Assembly: GCF_003589745.1 (NCBI RefSeq)
Contig: NZ_CP032364.1
Coordinates: forward strand, 1,240,001-1,304,000
Reading direction: 5' to 3'
DNA from: Lachnoanaerobaculum umeaense
Lineage (GTDB): Bacteria > Bacillota > Clostridia > Lachnospirales > Lachnospiraceae
DNA length: 64,000 nucleotides
Shown in pieces: positions 38,591-47,032 of the stretch. The notes beneath the pieces are model-generated. The model was not told the DNA's origin and did no database searches. It saw only the letters and a list, made by a program, of their open reading frames with translations. Numbering within the stretch: the stretch's first letter is position 1; each line of letters begins with the position of its first letter. Both the position numbers and the translations under genes were made by a program.

Positions 38591-38928
38591 TGAAGTTAAA
38601 ACGAAATGATATATATCTGATAATGGCCGTTATTATTATAGGTGTTGTTGCCAGCTTGTACATTTATATGAATAAGAAGCCAAGTGGTATGGCAGTATTA
38701 AAATATGGTAATAATCAAAGCATGGATATAGAATTGTCAAAGGATAGAAGAATAGATTTGGAAAGTAATGGTATAGAGATACACTTGGATATAAAAGATG
38801 GTGCTATTGCTTTCATTCATAGTGAATGTCCGGATCATATTTGTGAGAGATTCGGTTATATAAAAAATATAGGGGAATCAGCAATATGTCTGCCGGCACA
38901 GGCTTCAGTCACAATTATCAGTGAATAG
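38590..38928 (+). CDS. NusG domain II-like membrane-anchored protein
   Basis: 112 residues. One N-terminal transmembrane segment (about 8-28) is followed by a small beta domain with a conserved pattern CPDHICERFGYI...GESAICLPAQASVTI, characteristic of the NusG_II (DUF) family of extracytoplasmic proteins. Such genes often neighbour ApbE or Rnf/Gx-transporter genes; none is here. Two of the cysteines (CPDHIC) could form a disulfide. Function unknown. Coupled to argH by a one-base overlap. Confidence 0.85.
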   Translation: MKLKRNDIYLIMAVIIIGVVASLYIYMNKKPSGMAVLKYGNNQSMDIELSKDRRIDLESNGIEIHLDIKDGAIAFIHSECPDHICERFGYIKNIGESAICLPAQASVTIISE

Positions 38929-38936
38929 GAGAAAAG

Positions 38937-40130
38937 ATGGTTTCAAAAAAGATGTTAGACCTTGGGAATATAAGGTCAGGTATAAGGGATATATATGAGT
39001 ATGGAACTAAACTTGCAGAAAAAATAGGTGTGGAGAATGTACTTGATTTCAGTCTTGGAAATCCTAGTACTCCGGCACCGAGGGAAGTTGAAAATACTAT
39101 AAGGCATATAGTTACAGAGCTTTCTCCAAAGGATTATAATAGTTATACTTCAGCACCCGGAGATAAAAATAGTAGACTTGCAGTTGCAAAAAATTTAAAC
39201 GCTCGTTTCGGTACAGACTATGACGAAAATAATATCTTCTTAACTTGTGGTGCAGCAGCTTCTTTGAATATTATATTTAAAGCTATTATCGAGTCAGAGG
39301 AAGATGAGATAATAGTGAACACACCATATTTTCCGGATTATAAGGTGTTTATAGAAGGGCAGGGAGCAAAGTTTGTATTAGCAAAATGCAGTGATGATCT
39401 GACTCTTGATATAGCTGAACTTGAAAAAAGAATAAATGTAAATACAAAGGCTGTACTCATAAATTCTCCAAATAACCCGTCAGGGATAATATATCCTAAA
39501 GAGAATATAGAAGATTTGGTAAAGATGTTAAATAGAAAGCAGAAGGAGTATGCTCACCCGATTTTCCTTATAAGTGATGAACCGTATAGAGAAGTTGTTT
39601 TTGAAGAAGAAAGTCCGGAGTTTTTGCCAAATTTATATAATAATACTTTGGTGGCATATTCTTGGTCAAAATCACTTTCACTTCCGGGAGAGAGAATAGG
39701 ATATATACTCGTGCCGAAAAAAGCGATAGATTATACAGATATATTTGCAGCTATAAGCGGATCTGCAAGAGTACTTGGATATGTATGTGCACCGTCACTA
39801 TTTCAAAAGGTTATAAAGGAGTGTGTGGGAGTTAAGCCAAATATTGATGTATATAGAACTAATAGAAATATTTTATATAGTGCATTGATAGAGATGGGGT
39901 ATGTTGTACCAAATCCAAGCGGAGCATTCTATATGTTTATCAAATCACCAAATAGTGATGGGAGAGATTTTTGCGAGAGAGCAAAAAATTACAATATGCT
40001 CCTTGTACCCGGAGAGGGCTTTGGAATGAAGGAATATGCCAGACTATCATTTTGTGTAGATACTCAAAAGGTGGAAAAATCAATAAATATATTTAGAATA
40101 CTTATGGATGAGTATAATAAAAATAATTGA
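38937..40130 (+). CDS. PLP-dependent aminotransferase class I/II
   Basis: 397 residues, fold type I. FSLGNPSTPAP at the N-terminus, NSPNNPSG near 180, SDEPYRE near 215 and the PLP lysine in YSWSKSLSLPGERIGY near 237 are the class I/II landmarks. The substrate cannot be told from sequence alone; aspartate- or aromatic-type activity is likely, possibly serving arginine or phenylalanine metabolism nearby. It is the last gene of the yfhO operon; the terminator lies 132 nt downstream. Confidence 0.9.
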   Translation: MVSKKMLDLGNIRSGIRDIYEYGTKLAEKIGVENVLDFSLGNPSTPAPREVENTIRHIVTELSPKDYNSYTSAPGDKNSRLAVAKNLNARFGTDYDENNIFLTCGAAASLNIIFKAIIESEEDEIIVNTPYFPDYKVFIEGQGAKFVLAKCSDDLTLDIAELEKRINVNTKAVLINSPNNPSGIIYPKENIEDLVKMLNRKQKEYAHPIFLISDEPYREVVFEEESPEFLPNLYNNTLVAYSWSKSLSLPGERIGYILVPKKAIDYTDIFAAISGSARVLGYVCAPSLFQKVIKECVGVKPNIDVYRTNRNILYSALIEMGYVVPNPSGAFYMFIKSPNSDGRDFCERAKNYNMLLVPGEGFGMKEYARLSFCVDTQKVEKSINIFRILMDEYNKNN

Positions 40131-40262
40131 TTTTTATATAAAATAACAGGGGTTTATTTTTATTATTTATACTAAAAACCATATAATACAATACTTTAAG
40201 GACATTTTGCAGATTTTATAAAAATCACATATTTATAAGAAACTAACAAGAAAATTTTTTAG

Positions 40263-40305
40263 AGCTATAGAACTAGTAACTGTTACTAGTTTTATAGCTT
40301 TTTAT
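40263..40305 (+). terminator. Terminator of the yfhO-argH-aminotransferase operon
   Basis: AGCTATA + AACTAGTAA, loop CTG, TTACTAGTT + TATAGCT, then TTTTATT. A 16-bp stem with one G-T pair at the join. Confidence 0.9.
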
Positions 40306-40345
40306 TATGCATTGTCACGAATCTAGACTTTTTAAGTAATATATA

Positions 40346-40373
40346 TTGACTATTTTAAATAATGTTCTATACT
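40346..40373 (+). promoter_or_regulatory. Probable promoter of the acyl-CoA dehydrogenase fusion/fprA operon
   Basis: TTGACT (40346-40351), 16 bp spacer, TATACT (40368-40373). A perfect 8 bp dyad, CTATACTT-N8-AAGTATAG (40367-40390), overlaps the -10 and is followed by TTTTT. Confidence 0.5.
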
Positions 40374-40427
40374 TTACTCTATAAGTATAGTTTTTAATAA
40401 GCTATATAATATTATCCGTATTAATTA

Positions 40428-40473
40428 CATTATAGTAAGTATTCTATAATGATTTTGGATTGTCATAGACAAT
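40428..40473 (+). promoter_or_regulatory. Palindromes in the leader, including a PerR-like site
   Basis: CATTATAG-N8-CTATAATG (40428-40451) is a perfect dyad; ATTGTC-ATA-GACAAT (40459-40473) is another. CTATAATGATTTTGG (40444-40458) matches the PerR consensus TTATAATNATTATAA at 10 of 14 defined positions. Functional meaning is inferred. Confidence 0.4.
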
Positions 40474-40531
40474 TTGATATTATTAGTGTCAAAATTATTT
40501 GCACTAAGAATAATATAAGTGGAGGGAATAT

Positions 40532-42442
40532 ATGTCTTATCAAACAACAAAAGAACATGAGTTGCTTAGAGAGAAGGTTCGCGAGTTTGCAGAGAGGGAA
40601 GTAAAGCCTATAGCTTTCAGCCTGGATGTAAAGAGTGAATTTCCAACTCAGGTTGTAAAGAACATGGGTAAACTTGGAATTATGGGACTTCCATATGAGA
40701 AGAAGTATGGTGGTGCCGGAGCTGATGTAATCAGTTATGCTATTGCTGTTGAGGAGCTTTCAAGAGTTGACGGTGGTGTGGGTGTTATCCTTTCAGCTCA
40801 TACTTCATTGGGTACTTATCCGATAGCTGCTTTTGGTAATGAGGAGCAAAAGAAGAAGTATTTGCCGGGACTTTGCAGTGGTGAACTTATTGGAGCTTTT
40901 GGTCTTACAGAGCCAAACGCAGGATCTGATGCAGGTGGTACAGAGACTACAGCTGAGGATATGGGAGATCACTATCTTTTAAATGGAAACAAGATATTCA
41001 TAACAAATGGTGGAGAAGCGGATGTTTATATAGTATTTGCACTTACAACTCCTAATATAGGTACAAGAGGTATCTCAGCTCTGATCGTGGAAAAGGGATG
41101 GGAAGGATTTAGCTTTGGTGATCATTATGATAAGCTTGGAATCAGATCATCTGCTACATGTGAGCTTATCTTCAATAATGTAAAGGTTCCAAAGGAGAAC
41201 TTGCTTGGAAAAGAAGGTCAGGGATTTAAGATTGCTATGGCTACACTTGATGGAGGTAGAATCGGTATTGCTGCACAGGCACTTGGTATTGCACAGGGAG
41301 CTTTTGAGGAAGCTGTGGAATACAGTAAGGAAAGAGAGCAGTTTGGAAAGCCTATAGCTGCACAGCAAGCAATAGCATTTAAGATTGCGGATATGGCAAC
41401 AAAGCTTAGATGTGCAAGAATGCTTGTATATTCTGCTGCGGAGCTTAAGGAAGAGCATGCTCCATATGGTATGGAATCAGCTATGGCAAAGCAGTATGCA
41501 TCTGATGTAGCACTTGAGATAACTTCAGAAGCACTTCAGATATTTGGTGGAAACGGATATCTAAAGGGTATGCCTGTAGAGAGAATGTACAGAGATGCAA
41601 GAATTACACCTATATATGAGGGAACCAACGAAATTCAGAGAGTTGTTATAGCAGCTCATATTTTAGGTAAGATCTCAAGAGGCGAGGCTGCAGCTGTAAA
41701 GAAGACAAAGGGACCTGAGACAGGTGAGAGAAAGAAAATGATTATAGGAGAAGGCTCACTAAAAGAAAAAATAGATGTACTTGTATCAAGCCTTCAAAAA
41801 GACGGATATGATTTTACGGTAGGTATTCCAATGGATACACCGATAGTATCTGCAGAGAGAGTTGTCAGTGCAGGACAGGGTATTGGCTCAAAAGAAAATA
41901 TGAAGCTTATTGAGGACTTGGCTAGAGCTGCCGGAGCTGCAATCGGTTCTTCAAGACCTGTAGCAGAGACTTTGGGATATGTACCACTTGATAGATATGT
42001 AGGTATGTCAGGTCAGAAGTTTAAAGGAAATCTTTATATTGCCTGTGGTATTTCAGGTGCAATACAACATCTAAAGGGTATCAAGAATGCTTCTACAATA
42101 GTTGCGATAAATAAGGATCCAAATGCCAGAATATTCAAAAACTGTGACTATGGTATTGTAGGAGATGTAAATGAGGTATTACCTGCACTTGCTAAGGCTC
42201 TTGATACTGGTGATAAGAAACCTGCACCACCAATGAAGAAGATTAAGAGAGCTGTACCTAAGAAGCATACACCATCCAGAAAACTTTATCTATGTAATGG
42301 TTGTGGCTATGAATATGATGTACTCCTTGGAGATGAAGAGGGCGATGTAAGACCCGGAACAGAGTTTAAGGATATTCCAAAGGAATGGGTATGTCCACAC
42401 TGTGGTGAAACAGCAGACAATTTTATAGAGATTGAAGTATAA
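40532..42442 (+). CDS. Acyl-CoA dehydrogenase / EtfA C-terminal domain / rubredoxin fusion
   Basis: 636 residues in three parts. 1-~385 is a complete acyl-CoA dehydrogenase: FGLTEPNAGSDAGG, FITNGGEADVYIVFA, REQFGKPIAAQQ, and the catalytic Glu in IYEGTNEIQR. ~405-565 is the FAD-binding C-terminal domain of EtfA (SAGQGIGSKENMKLIEDLA, GSSRPVAETLG, ACGISGAIQHLKG, INKDPNARIFKNCDYG) without the EtfA N-terminal part. 583-636 is rubredoxin with C588, C591, C621, C624. Electrons from an acyl-CoA could pass FAD to FAD to rubredoxin. The flavodiiron gene 12 nt downstream is the obvious acceptor. Confidence 0.93.
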   Translation: MSYQTTKEHELLREKVREFAEREVKPIAFSLDVKSEFPTQVVKNMGKLGIMGLPYEKKYGGAGADVISYAIAVEELSRVDGGVGVILSAHTSLGTYPIAAFGNEEQKKKYLPGLCSGELIGAFGLTEPNAGSDAGGTETTAEDMGDHYLLNGNKIFITNGGEADVYIVFALTTPNIGTRGISALIVEKGWEGFSFGDHYDKLGIRSSATCELIFNNVKVPKENLLGKEGQGFKIAMATLDGGRIGIAAQALGIAQGAFEEAVEYSKEREQFGKPIAAQQAIAFKIADMATKLRCARMLVYSAAELKEEHAPYGMESAMAKQYASDVALEITSEALQIFGGNGYLKGMPVERMYRDARITPIYEGTNEIQRVVIAAHILGKISRGEAAAVKKTKGPETGERKKMIIGEGSLKEKIDVLVSSLQKDGYDFTVGIPMDTPIVSAERVVSAGQGIGSKENMKLIEDLARAAGAAIGSSRPVAETLGYVPLDRYVGMSGQKFKGNLYIACGISGAIQHLKGIKNASTIVAINKDPNARIFKNCDYGIVGDVNEVLPALAKALDTGDKKPAPPMKKIKRAVPKKHTPSRKLYLCNGCGYEYDVLLGDEEGDVRPGTEFKDIPKEWVCPHCGETADNFIEIEV

Positions 42443-42454
42443 TAGGGGGAAAAT

Positions 42455-43663
42455 ATGTATAATTACCGTAAAGTTACAGATGATTTGTATTGGGTAGGTG
42501 GAGATGACCACAGATTAAGCCTTTTTGAGAATATTCATCCTATATATCATGGAGTATCCTATAATGCATATCTTTTGATGGATGAAAAGACAGTTTTGGT
42601 AGATACAGCTGATTGGTCAGTTGGTAGACAATTCCTTGACAATGTTGAGGGAGTTTTGGGAGATCGCAGTTTAGATTTTCTACTTATAAACCATGTAGAG
42701 CCTGATCATGCAGCTTCTATTCCGGAGATTTTGCTTCGTTGGCCAAATGTAAAGATTATTACAACAGAGAAGGCTGCTATGATACTTCGCCAGTTCGGAT
42801 TTAATATCAGACCGGATCAAGTGGATGAGGTTACAGAGGGTGACAGTAGATGTTTTGGAAAACATACTCTTGCATTTGTAAAGGCTCCAATGGTACATTG
42901 GCCTGAGGCTATGGTTACATTTGATACTACAAACGGCGTACTTTTCTCAGCAGATGCATTCGGCTCATTCAGAGCACTTGACGGAAAGCTTTTTGCAGAT
43001 GAAGTTGAGTTTGATAGAGAGTGGCTTGATGATGCCAGAAGATACTATACAAACATAGTTGGGAAATATGGCCCACAGGTATTACAGGTACTAAAGAAAG
43101 CTTCTACACTACCTATTAAGTATATTTGCCCACTTCATGGTCCGGTTTGGAGAAAAGATATTCCTTATATCTTGGATAAATATATGCATTGGGCAAGTTA
43201 TGAGCCTGAAGAGAAGGGTATAATGATAGTATACGCTTCTATGTATGGAAATACTGAGGCTGCAGCAGAAATTTTGGCAAGAAAGCTATGTGAAAAGGGA
43301 ATTACAAAGACAAGACTCTATGATGTTTCAAGCACACATGTGAGCTATCTTATCTCAGATTTATTCAAATATAGCCATCTTGTACTTGCTTCAGTTACAT
43401 ACAACCTTGGAATATTCCCTCCAATGCACAATTTCCTTATGGATCTGAAGGCTCTTAACTTGCAAAACAGAACATGTGCTATAGTTGAGAACGGTTCTTG
43501 GGCACCTAATTCAGGAAATTTGATGAAGGCAGAGCTTGAAAACTTAAAGCATATAGATATTATGGATGATGAAGTAAGTGTAACTTCTTCATACAGAGAA
43601 AACAATGAAAGCGATATGGATGCTTTAGTAGATGCACTTGTTGCTTCATTTAATAAAAAGTAA
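42455..43663 (+). CDS. fprA: Flavodiiron protein (FprA type)
   Basis: 402 residues. The metallo-beta-lactamase-like domain (1-~250) has diiron ligands H80, E82, D84, H85 (INHVEPDHAAS) and later His in MVHWPEA and PLHGP. The flavodoxin domain (~255-402) starts IMIVYASMYGNTEAAAE and binds FMN. Such proteins reduce O2 to water, or NO, using electrons from rubredoxin. The rubredoxin domain is encoded in the preceding gene, so the pair probably forms an oxygen-scavenging chain. A terminator follows. Confidence 0.95.
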   Translation: MYNYRKVTDDLYWVGGDDHRLSLFENIHPIYHGVSYNAYLLMDEKTVLVDTADWSVGRQFLDNVEGVLGDRSLDFLLINHVEPDHAASIPEILLRWPNVKIITTEKAAMILRQFGFNIRPDQVDEVTEGDSRCFGKHTLAFVKAPMVHWPEAMVTFDTTNGVLFSADAFGSFRALDGKLFADEVEFDREWLDDARRYYTNIVGKYGPQVLQVLKKASTLPIKYICPLHGPVWRKDIPYILDKYMHWASYEPEEKGIMIVYASMYGNTEAAAEILARKLCEKGITKTRLYDVSSTHVSYLISDLFKYSHLVLASVTYNLGIFPPMHNFLMDLKALNLQNRTCAIVENGSWAPNSGNLMKAELENLKHIDIMDDEVSVTSSYRENNESDMDALVDALVASFNKK

Positions 43664-43683
43664 TTTAATAGTTTAATAAATTC

Positions 43684-43711
43684 AGGTCGGAGAGTATTCT
43701 CCGGCCTTTTT
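43684..43711 (+). terminator. Terminator after fprA
   Basis: AGGTCGGAGA (43684-43693), loop GTAT, TCTCCGGCCT (43698-43707), TTTT. Ten-bp stem with one G-T pair. Confidence 0.9.
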
Positions 43712-43715
43712 AATA

Positions 43716-43743
43716 TTGACAAAAAGTACTTTTGGTTTAAGAA
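43716..43743 (+). promoter_or_regulatory. Possible promoter of the DUF4375 gene
   Basis: TTGACA (43716-43721), 16 bp, TAAGAA (43738-43743). Good -35, weak -10. Confidence 0.4.
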
Positions 43744-43779
43744 TATGACTAGATAATAAAAGATTATTTGAGGAGTATT

Positions 43780-44379
43780 ATGAACCCATTTAACAACTTT
43801 GATGATAATAAAGAGAATGTTACAAATGTGCATAACAATGAGAAGGAACTTGATAAAGGTAGAGCCGGAAAAACCTATGCAAAAATAACAGTAGAAGATA
43901 TTGAAAATATAGAAGAATTTTGGGATATATTAGATCCTGTATATTGGACTATAGATATTTACAGTTCATATGAGGAGTACTTAAATTCCGCCAAGAATTT
44001 TACATTGGATCAGAGATATCTTAATGCGATATCCTGGTATTTTATGGAAGTAAATAATGGTGGACATTTTCAGTTTTTAGATAACTCTACCGGAATTGTA
44101 TGGGAAGATACTTTAAATGGACTTCATCTGTTTGGAATGGAAGAACTGGCTGATAATTTCAAAAAGATTGTAGAACTGTTTGGAGGAAAGATTCCATTTG
44201 ACAGAGAAGAGAGATGGGAAGCTATGGATAAAATGAGTGAAGATTTTGAGGAACTTTTGGATAAGGCTGACAGTGTTGTATATGATTTGTATGACTATGA
44301 CTATGCATTTGAAATGAAATATATAAAATCTAATCCTGAGAAGTTTGTATTTGAGGGATATTATAATAAGATAGTGTGA
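43780..44379 (+). CDS. DUF4375 (DMP19-like) protein
   Basis: 199 residues. Start at ATG 43780 with AGGAG 4 nt upstream; an in-frame TTG at 43768 lies before that site. The acidic, Asn-rich N-terminus (1-~35) is followed by the DUF4375 core, with the marker NNGGHFQFLDNSTGIVWEDTL near 90. The domain is also called DMP19-like after a DNA-mimic protein, and this protein is strongly acidic, which fits that idea, but function is unknown. Monocistronic between two hairpins. Confidence 0.8.
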   Translation: MNPFNNFDDNKENVTNVHNNEKELDKGRAGKTYAKITVEDIENIEEFWDILDPVYWTIDIYSSYEEYLNSAKNFTLDQRYLNAISWYFMEVNNGGHFQFLDNSTGIVWEDTLNGLHLFGMEELADNFKKIVELFGGKIPFDREERWEAMDKMSEDFEELLDKADSVVYDLYDYDYAFEMKYIKSNPEKFVFEGYYNKIV

Positions 44380-44407
44380 AATATGGATAATATATAAGTA
44401 AAGATAA

Positions 44408-44439
44408 GGCTGAGACTATTTTTACATGTATTCTCAGCC
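44408..44439. terminator. Hairpin between convergent DUF4375 and msrAB genes
   Basis: GGCTGAGA (44408-44415), 16 nt loop, TCTCAGCC (44432-44439). T-tracts are poor on both strands. Confidence 0.55.
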
Positions 44440-44450
44440 ATTAAAATATA

Positions 44451-45581
44451 TTATTCAAGCAGATACTTTAAATATCCATACCCCCTTTCATCCATTTTCT
44501 CATAGGGGATGAACTCAAGTGAGGCACTGTTTATACAGTATCTTTTACCACCTGATTCTTTAGGTCCGTCATCAAAAACATGTCCTAAGTGGGCGTTACC
44601 GCTTCTGCTTCTCACCTCTGTTCTGTTCATATTGAAGCTGTCATCTTCACTGTATTTTACTACATCCTCATTTATAGGTTTTGAAAAACTTGGCCAACCG
44701 CAACCTGATTCAAACTTGTCTGTTGAGACAAAGAGTGGTTCCTTTGTTGTAATATCTACATAAATTCCCTTTTCAAAATTGTTCCAATATTCATTTGCAA
44801 AAGGTCTTTCAGTATCACTGTTAACAGCAACTTGGTATTGCTCATCTGTAAGCTGTTTTTTGAGTTCATCATCTGAAGGTCTTGGATATTTGTAAATATC
44901 TATCTTTGGCTCCTTACTTTGTGTTTCAGTTTTCTTATCTAATGGTTTATCTGCAAGAGATAAGTCTATATGACAGTATCCACCGGGGTTTTTAGCAAGG
45001 TAATCCTGATGATAATCTTCAGCATCAAAGAATTGAGCTAAAGGTAAAACCTCTATTGCGATAGGTTTGTCATATTTAGTTTGTTCAGTTGCCAGAATCT
45101 TTTCTATTATAGTTTTATCTTCTTCATTTGTATAATATACTCCGGTTCTATACTGAGTACCTGTATCATTTCCCTGTTTATTTACACTTACAGGATCTAC
45201 TACACGAAGGTAATACTCCAAAAGATCTTCAAGGCTTACTATATCGGAATTATATATTATTTTTACAGTTTCAGCATGACCGCTTGTATGAAGATCTTGG
45301 TACTTCGGATTTTTGGTTTTACCGTTTGCATATCCGCTGACAGCATCCTCAACACCATCTATCTTTTGCATATAGGCTTCAAGCCCCCAAAAGCAACCAC
45401 CTGCAAGATAGATTTCTTTTAGATTACCGGACTGAGATATATTACTTACTTTACCGGAATATTGTGTGGTTTCATCATTTGAAAGCGTTTCTTCTTTCTT
45501 TTTCAAACCCGCAGTAAATACATATAAACTTACTGCAACAATAAATATCGGTATTATCAAAAATAATTTGTTTTGACTCAT
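44451..45581 (-). CDS. msrAB: Membrane-anchored methionine sulfoxide reductase MsrAB
   Basis: 376 residues. An N-terminal signal-anchor (about 5-25) implies an extracytoplasmic enzyme. MsrA spans ~55-215, with catalytic GGCFWG near 62 and DYHQDYL. A linker leads to MsrB (~235-376), with [24 protein letters not shown] and the catalytic Cys in [11 protein letters not shown]. MsrB lacks the zinc CxxC pairs, as in other MsrAB fusions. The two parts repair S- and R-methionine sulfoxide. The reductant donor, usually a CcdA/thioredoxin-like partner, is not nearby. It diverges from alkD over a shared palindrome. Confidence 0.94.
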   Translation of the reverse strand: MSQNKLFLIIPIFIVAVSLYVFTAGLKKKEETLSNDETTQYSGKVSNISQSGNLKEIYLAGGCFWGLEAYMQKIDGVEDAVSGYANGKTKNPKYQDLHTSGHAETVKIIYNSDIVSLEDLLEYYLRVVDPVSVNKQGNDTGTQYRTGVYYTNEEDKTIIEKILATEQTKYDKPIAIEVLPLAQFFDAEDYHQDYLAKNPGGYCHIDLSLADKPLDKKTETQSKEPKIDIYKYPRPSDDELKKQLTDEQYQVAVNSDTERPFANEYWNNFEKGIYVDITTKEPLFVSTDKFESGCGWPSFSKPINEDVVKYSEDDSFNMNRTEVRSRSGNAHLGHVFDDGPKESGGKRYCINSASLEFIPYEKMDERGYGYLKYLLE

Positions 45582-45607
45582 ATCTATTCCCTCCTGTTAT
45601 ATTAAAA

Positions 45608-45632
45608 TACAACCATATTGGAATTGGTTGTA
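45608..45632. promoter_or_regulatory. 25 bp palindrome between msrAB and alkD
   Basis: TACAACCA (45608-45615), 9 bp, TGGTTGTA (45625-45632), perfect. It overlaps the -35 of the alkD promoter and the likely msrAB promoter region, so one regulator could control both directions. Confidence 0.55.
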
Positions 45633-45646
45633 ATATAGATTATAAT
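45618..45646 (+). promoter_or_regulatory. Promoter of the alkD operon
   Basis: TTGGAA (45618-45623), 17 bp spacer, TATAAT (45641-45646). Confidence 0.65.
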
Positions 45647-45699
45647 ACGACTTATAAGGTAAAGAATCGGTAAAACTTTGTATTTAAAAGGAGTCTGAT

Positions 45700-46392
45700 A
45701 TGAACTTAAATGAGATAAGAGTGGAATTGTTTAAAATGCAGGATATGGATTACAGAGATTTTAACAGTAAGTTGATACCTACAGTTGATAAGGAAAGTAT
45801 GATAGGCATAAGGACACCTGATCTTAGAAAATATGCAAAACAACTCGGTAAAAGTAGTGATGTTATAGAATTTTTACAAACCTTGCCTCATAAATATTTT
45901 GATGAAAATCAGTTGCATGCATTTATTATTTCTGAAATAAATGACTTTAAAAACTGTATTGATGAGATAAACAGATTTCTCCCATATATAGACAACTGGG
46001 CAACCTGCGATCAGCTCTCACCAAAGGTATTTAAGAAACATCATAATGAATTATTTGAATATATAAAAGATTGGCTGAAATCTGATAAGGTCTACACTCT
46101 AAGATTTGGAATAGGTATGCTTATGGAGCATTTCCTGGATGAGGATTTTGATATATTATATCCTGAGATAGTTTCAAAGATAAGGTCAGGTGAATACTAT
46201 ATAAATATGATGATTGCCTGGTACTTTGCAACAGCTTTAGCAAAGCAGTATGAGAGTATAATTCCATTTATTGAAAACAATAGTCTTGATATATGGACTC
46301 ATAATAAGGCAATACAAAAGTCAATTGAGAGTTATCGCATCACTGATGAGCAAAAAGCTTATCTAAGAGAATTAAAGATAAAGAAGGTATGA
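45700..46392 (+). CDS. DNA alkylation repair protein, AlkD-like
   Basis: 230 residues, all-helical HEAT-like repeat protein. IGIRTPDLRKYAKQLGK near 36, DNWATCDQLSPKVFKKH near 97, and YYINMMIAWYFATALAKQYE near 166 are typical of the AlkD/YhaZ-like glycosylase family, which removes N3- and N7-alkyl purines without base flipping. The Trp and Asp of DNWATCD correspond to the AlkD active-site region. AAAGGAG lies 6 nt before the start. An alkyltransferase-like gene follows 9 nt later. Confidence 0.9.
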   Translation: MNLNEIRVELFKMQDMDYRDFNSKLIPTVDKESMIGIRTPDLRKYAKQLGKSSDVIEFLQTLPHKYFDENQLHAFIISEINDFKNCIDEINRFLPYIDNWATCDQLSPKVFKKHHNELFEYIKDWLKSDKVYTLRFGIGMLMEHFLDEDFDILYPEIVSKIRSGEYYINMMIAWYFATALAKQYESIIPFIENNSLDIWTHNKAIQKSIESYRITDEQKAYLRELKIKKV

Positions 46393-46401
46393 GGTGTTTA
46401 A

Positions 46402-47025
46402 GTGAGAACAAAAGAAGAGGCCTGTAGTTTCGGCTTAGAATTTGAAAATACATATTTGGACAAACCTTTTAGAAAAGCCGACTGGCAACTCATAAGGATA
46501 AAGGATACCAAGAAAGCTTTTCTTTGTGTATATGAAAGAGACGGTTTTGTAAATTTAAATGTGAAAGTTGATCCTGCTTGGAGAGACTTTTGGAGAAATA
46601 CCTACCTTTCTGTTATTCCGGGATATCATCAAAATAAGGAACACTGGAATACTATCATACTTGACGGTAGTATAAGGGAAGATGATATAAGGAGAATGAT
46701 TGCCGAAAGCTATGACTTGGTAACTGACTCGCCTACAAAAAGAATCTACGAGGCGGTTAAGAGAATACCGAAAGGTAAGGTAGCAACCTATGGCAAGGTA
46801 GCGGAGATGGCAGGAAATAAAAAGATGTCCAGAGCGGTAGGAAATGCTCTTCATAAAAACCCCGATCCTGAAAATATTCCTTGCTTTCGTGTAGTAAATT
46901 CAAAAGGGGAGCTTGCACCGGAATTTGCCTTTGGAGGAATGGGAGAACAGCGAAAGCTTCTTGAGGCAGAGGGAATAGAAGTTAAAGATAATAAAGTAGA
47001 TCTATCAAAGTATGGTTTAGAATAG
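46402..47025 (+). CDS. MmcQ/YjbR - MGMT-like fusion, DNA alkyltransferase family
   Basis: 207 residues, GTG start preceded by GAGGTG. ~1-105 is an MmcQ/YjbR-type domain (LEFENTYLDKPFRKADWQLIRI; NVKVDPAWRDFWR; GYHQNKEHWNTIIL). ~110-207 is the methylguanine methyltransferase DNA-binding domain (YEAVKRIPKGKVATYGKVAEMAG, RAVGNALHKNP). The active site reads IPCFRVV: the acceptor Cys161 is kept, but the usual His of PCHRV is Phe162. Alkyl transfer may be slow, altered or replaced by damage signalling. Next to alkD, a repair role is likely. Confidence 0.88.
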   Translation: MRTKEEACSFGLEFENTYLDKPFRKADWQLIRIKDTKKAFLCVYERDGFVNLNVKVDPAWRDFWRNTYLSVIPGYHQNKEHWNTIILDGSIREDDIRRMIAESYDLVTDSPTKRIYEAVKRIPKGKVATYGKVAEMAGNKKMSRAVGNALHKNPDPENIPCFRVVNSKGELAPEFAFGGMGEQRKLLEAEGIEVKDNKVDLSKYGLE

Positions 47026-47032
47026 GAGTTTT

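Larger units (their letters stand above)
40131..40531 (+). other. 400 bp regulatory region before the acyl-CoA dehydrogenase fusion gene
   Basis: No gene seen. Contents in order: AT-rich trailer of the aminotransferase mRNA, the terminator at 40263-40305, a promoter at 40346-40373, and palindromes at 40367-40390, 40428-40451 and 40459-40473. The predicted leader of ~150 nt is long for this genome. Confidence 0.6.
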
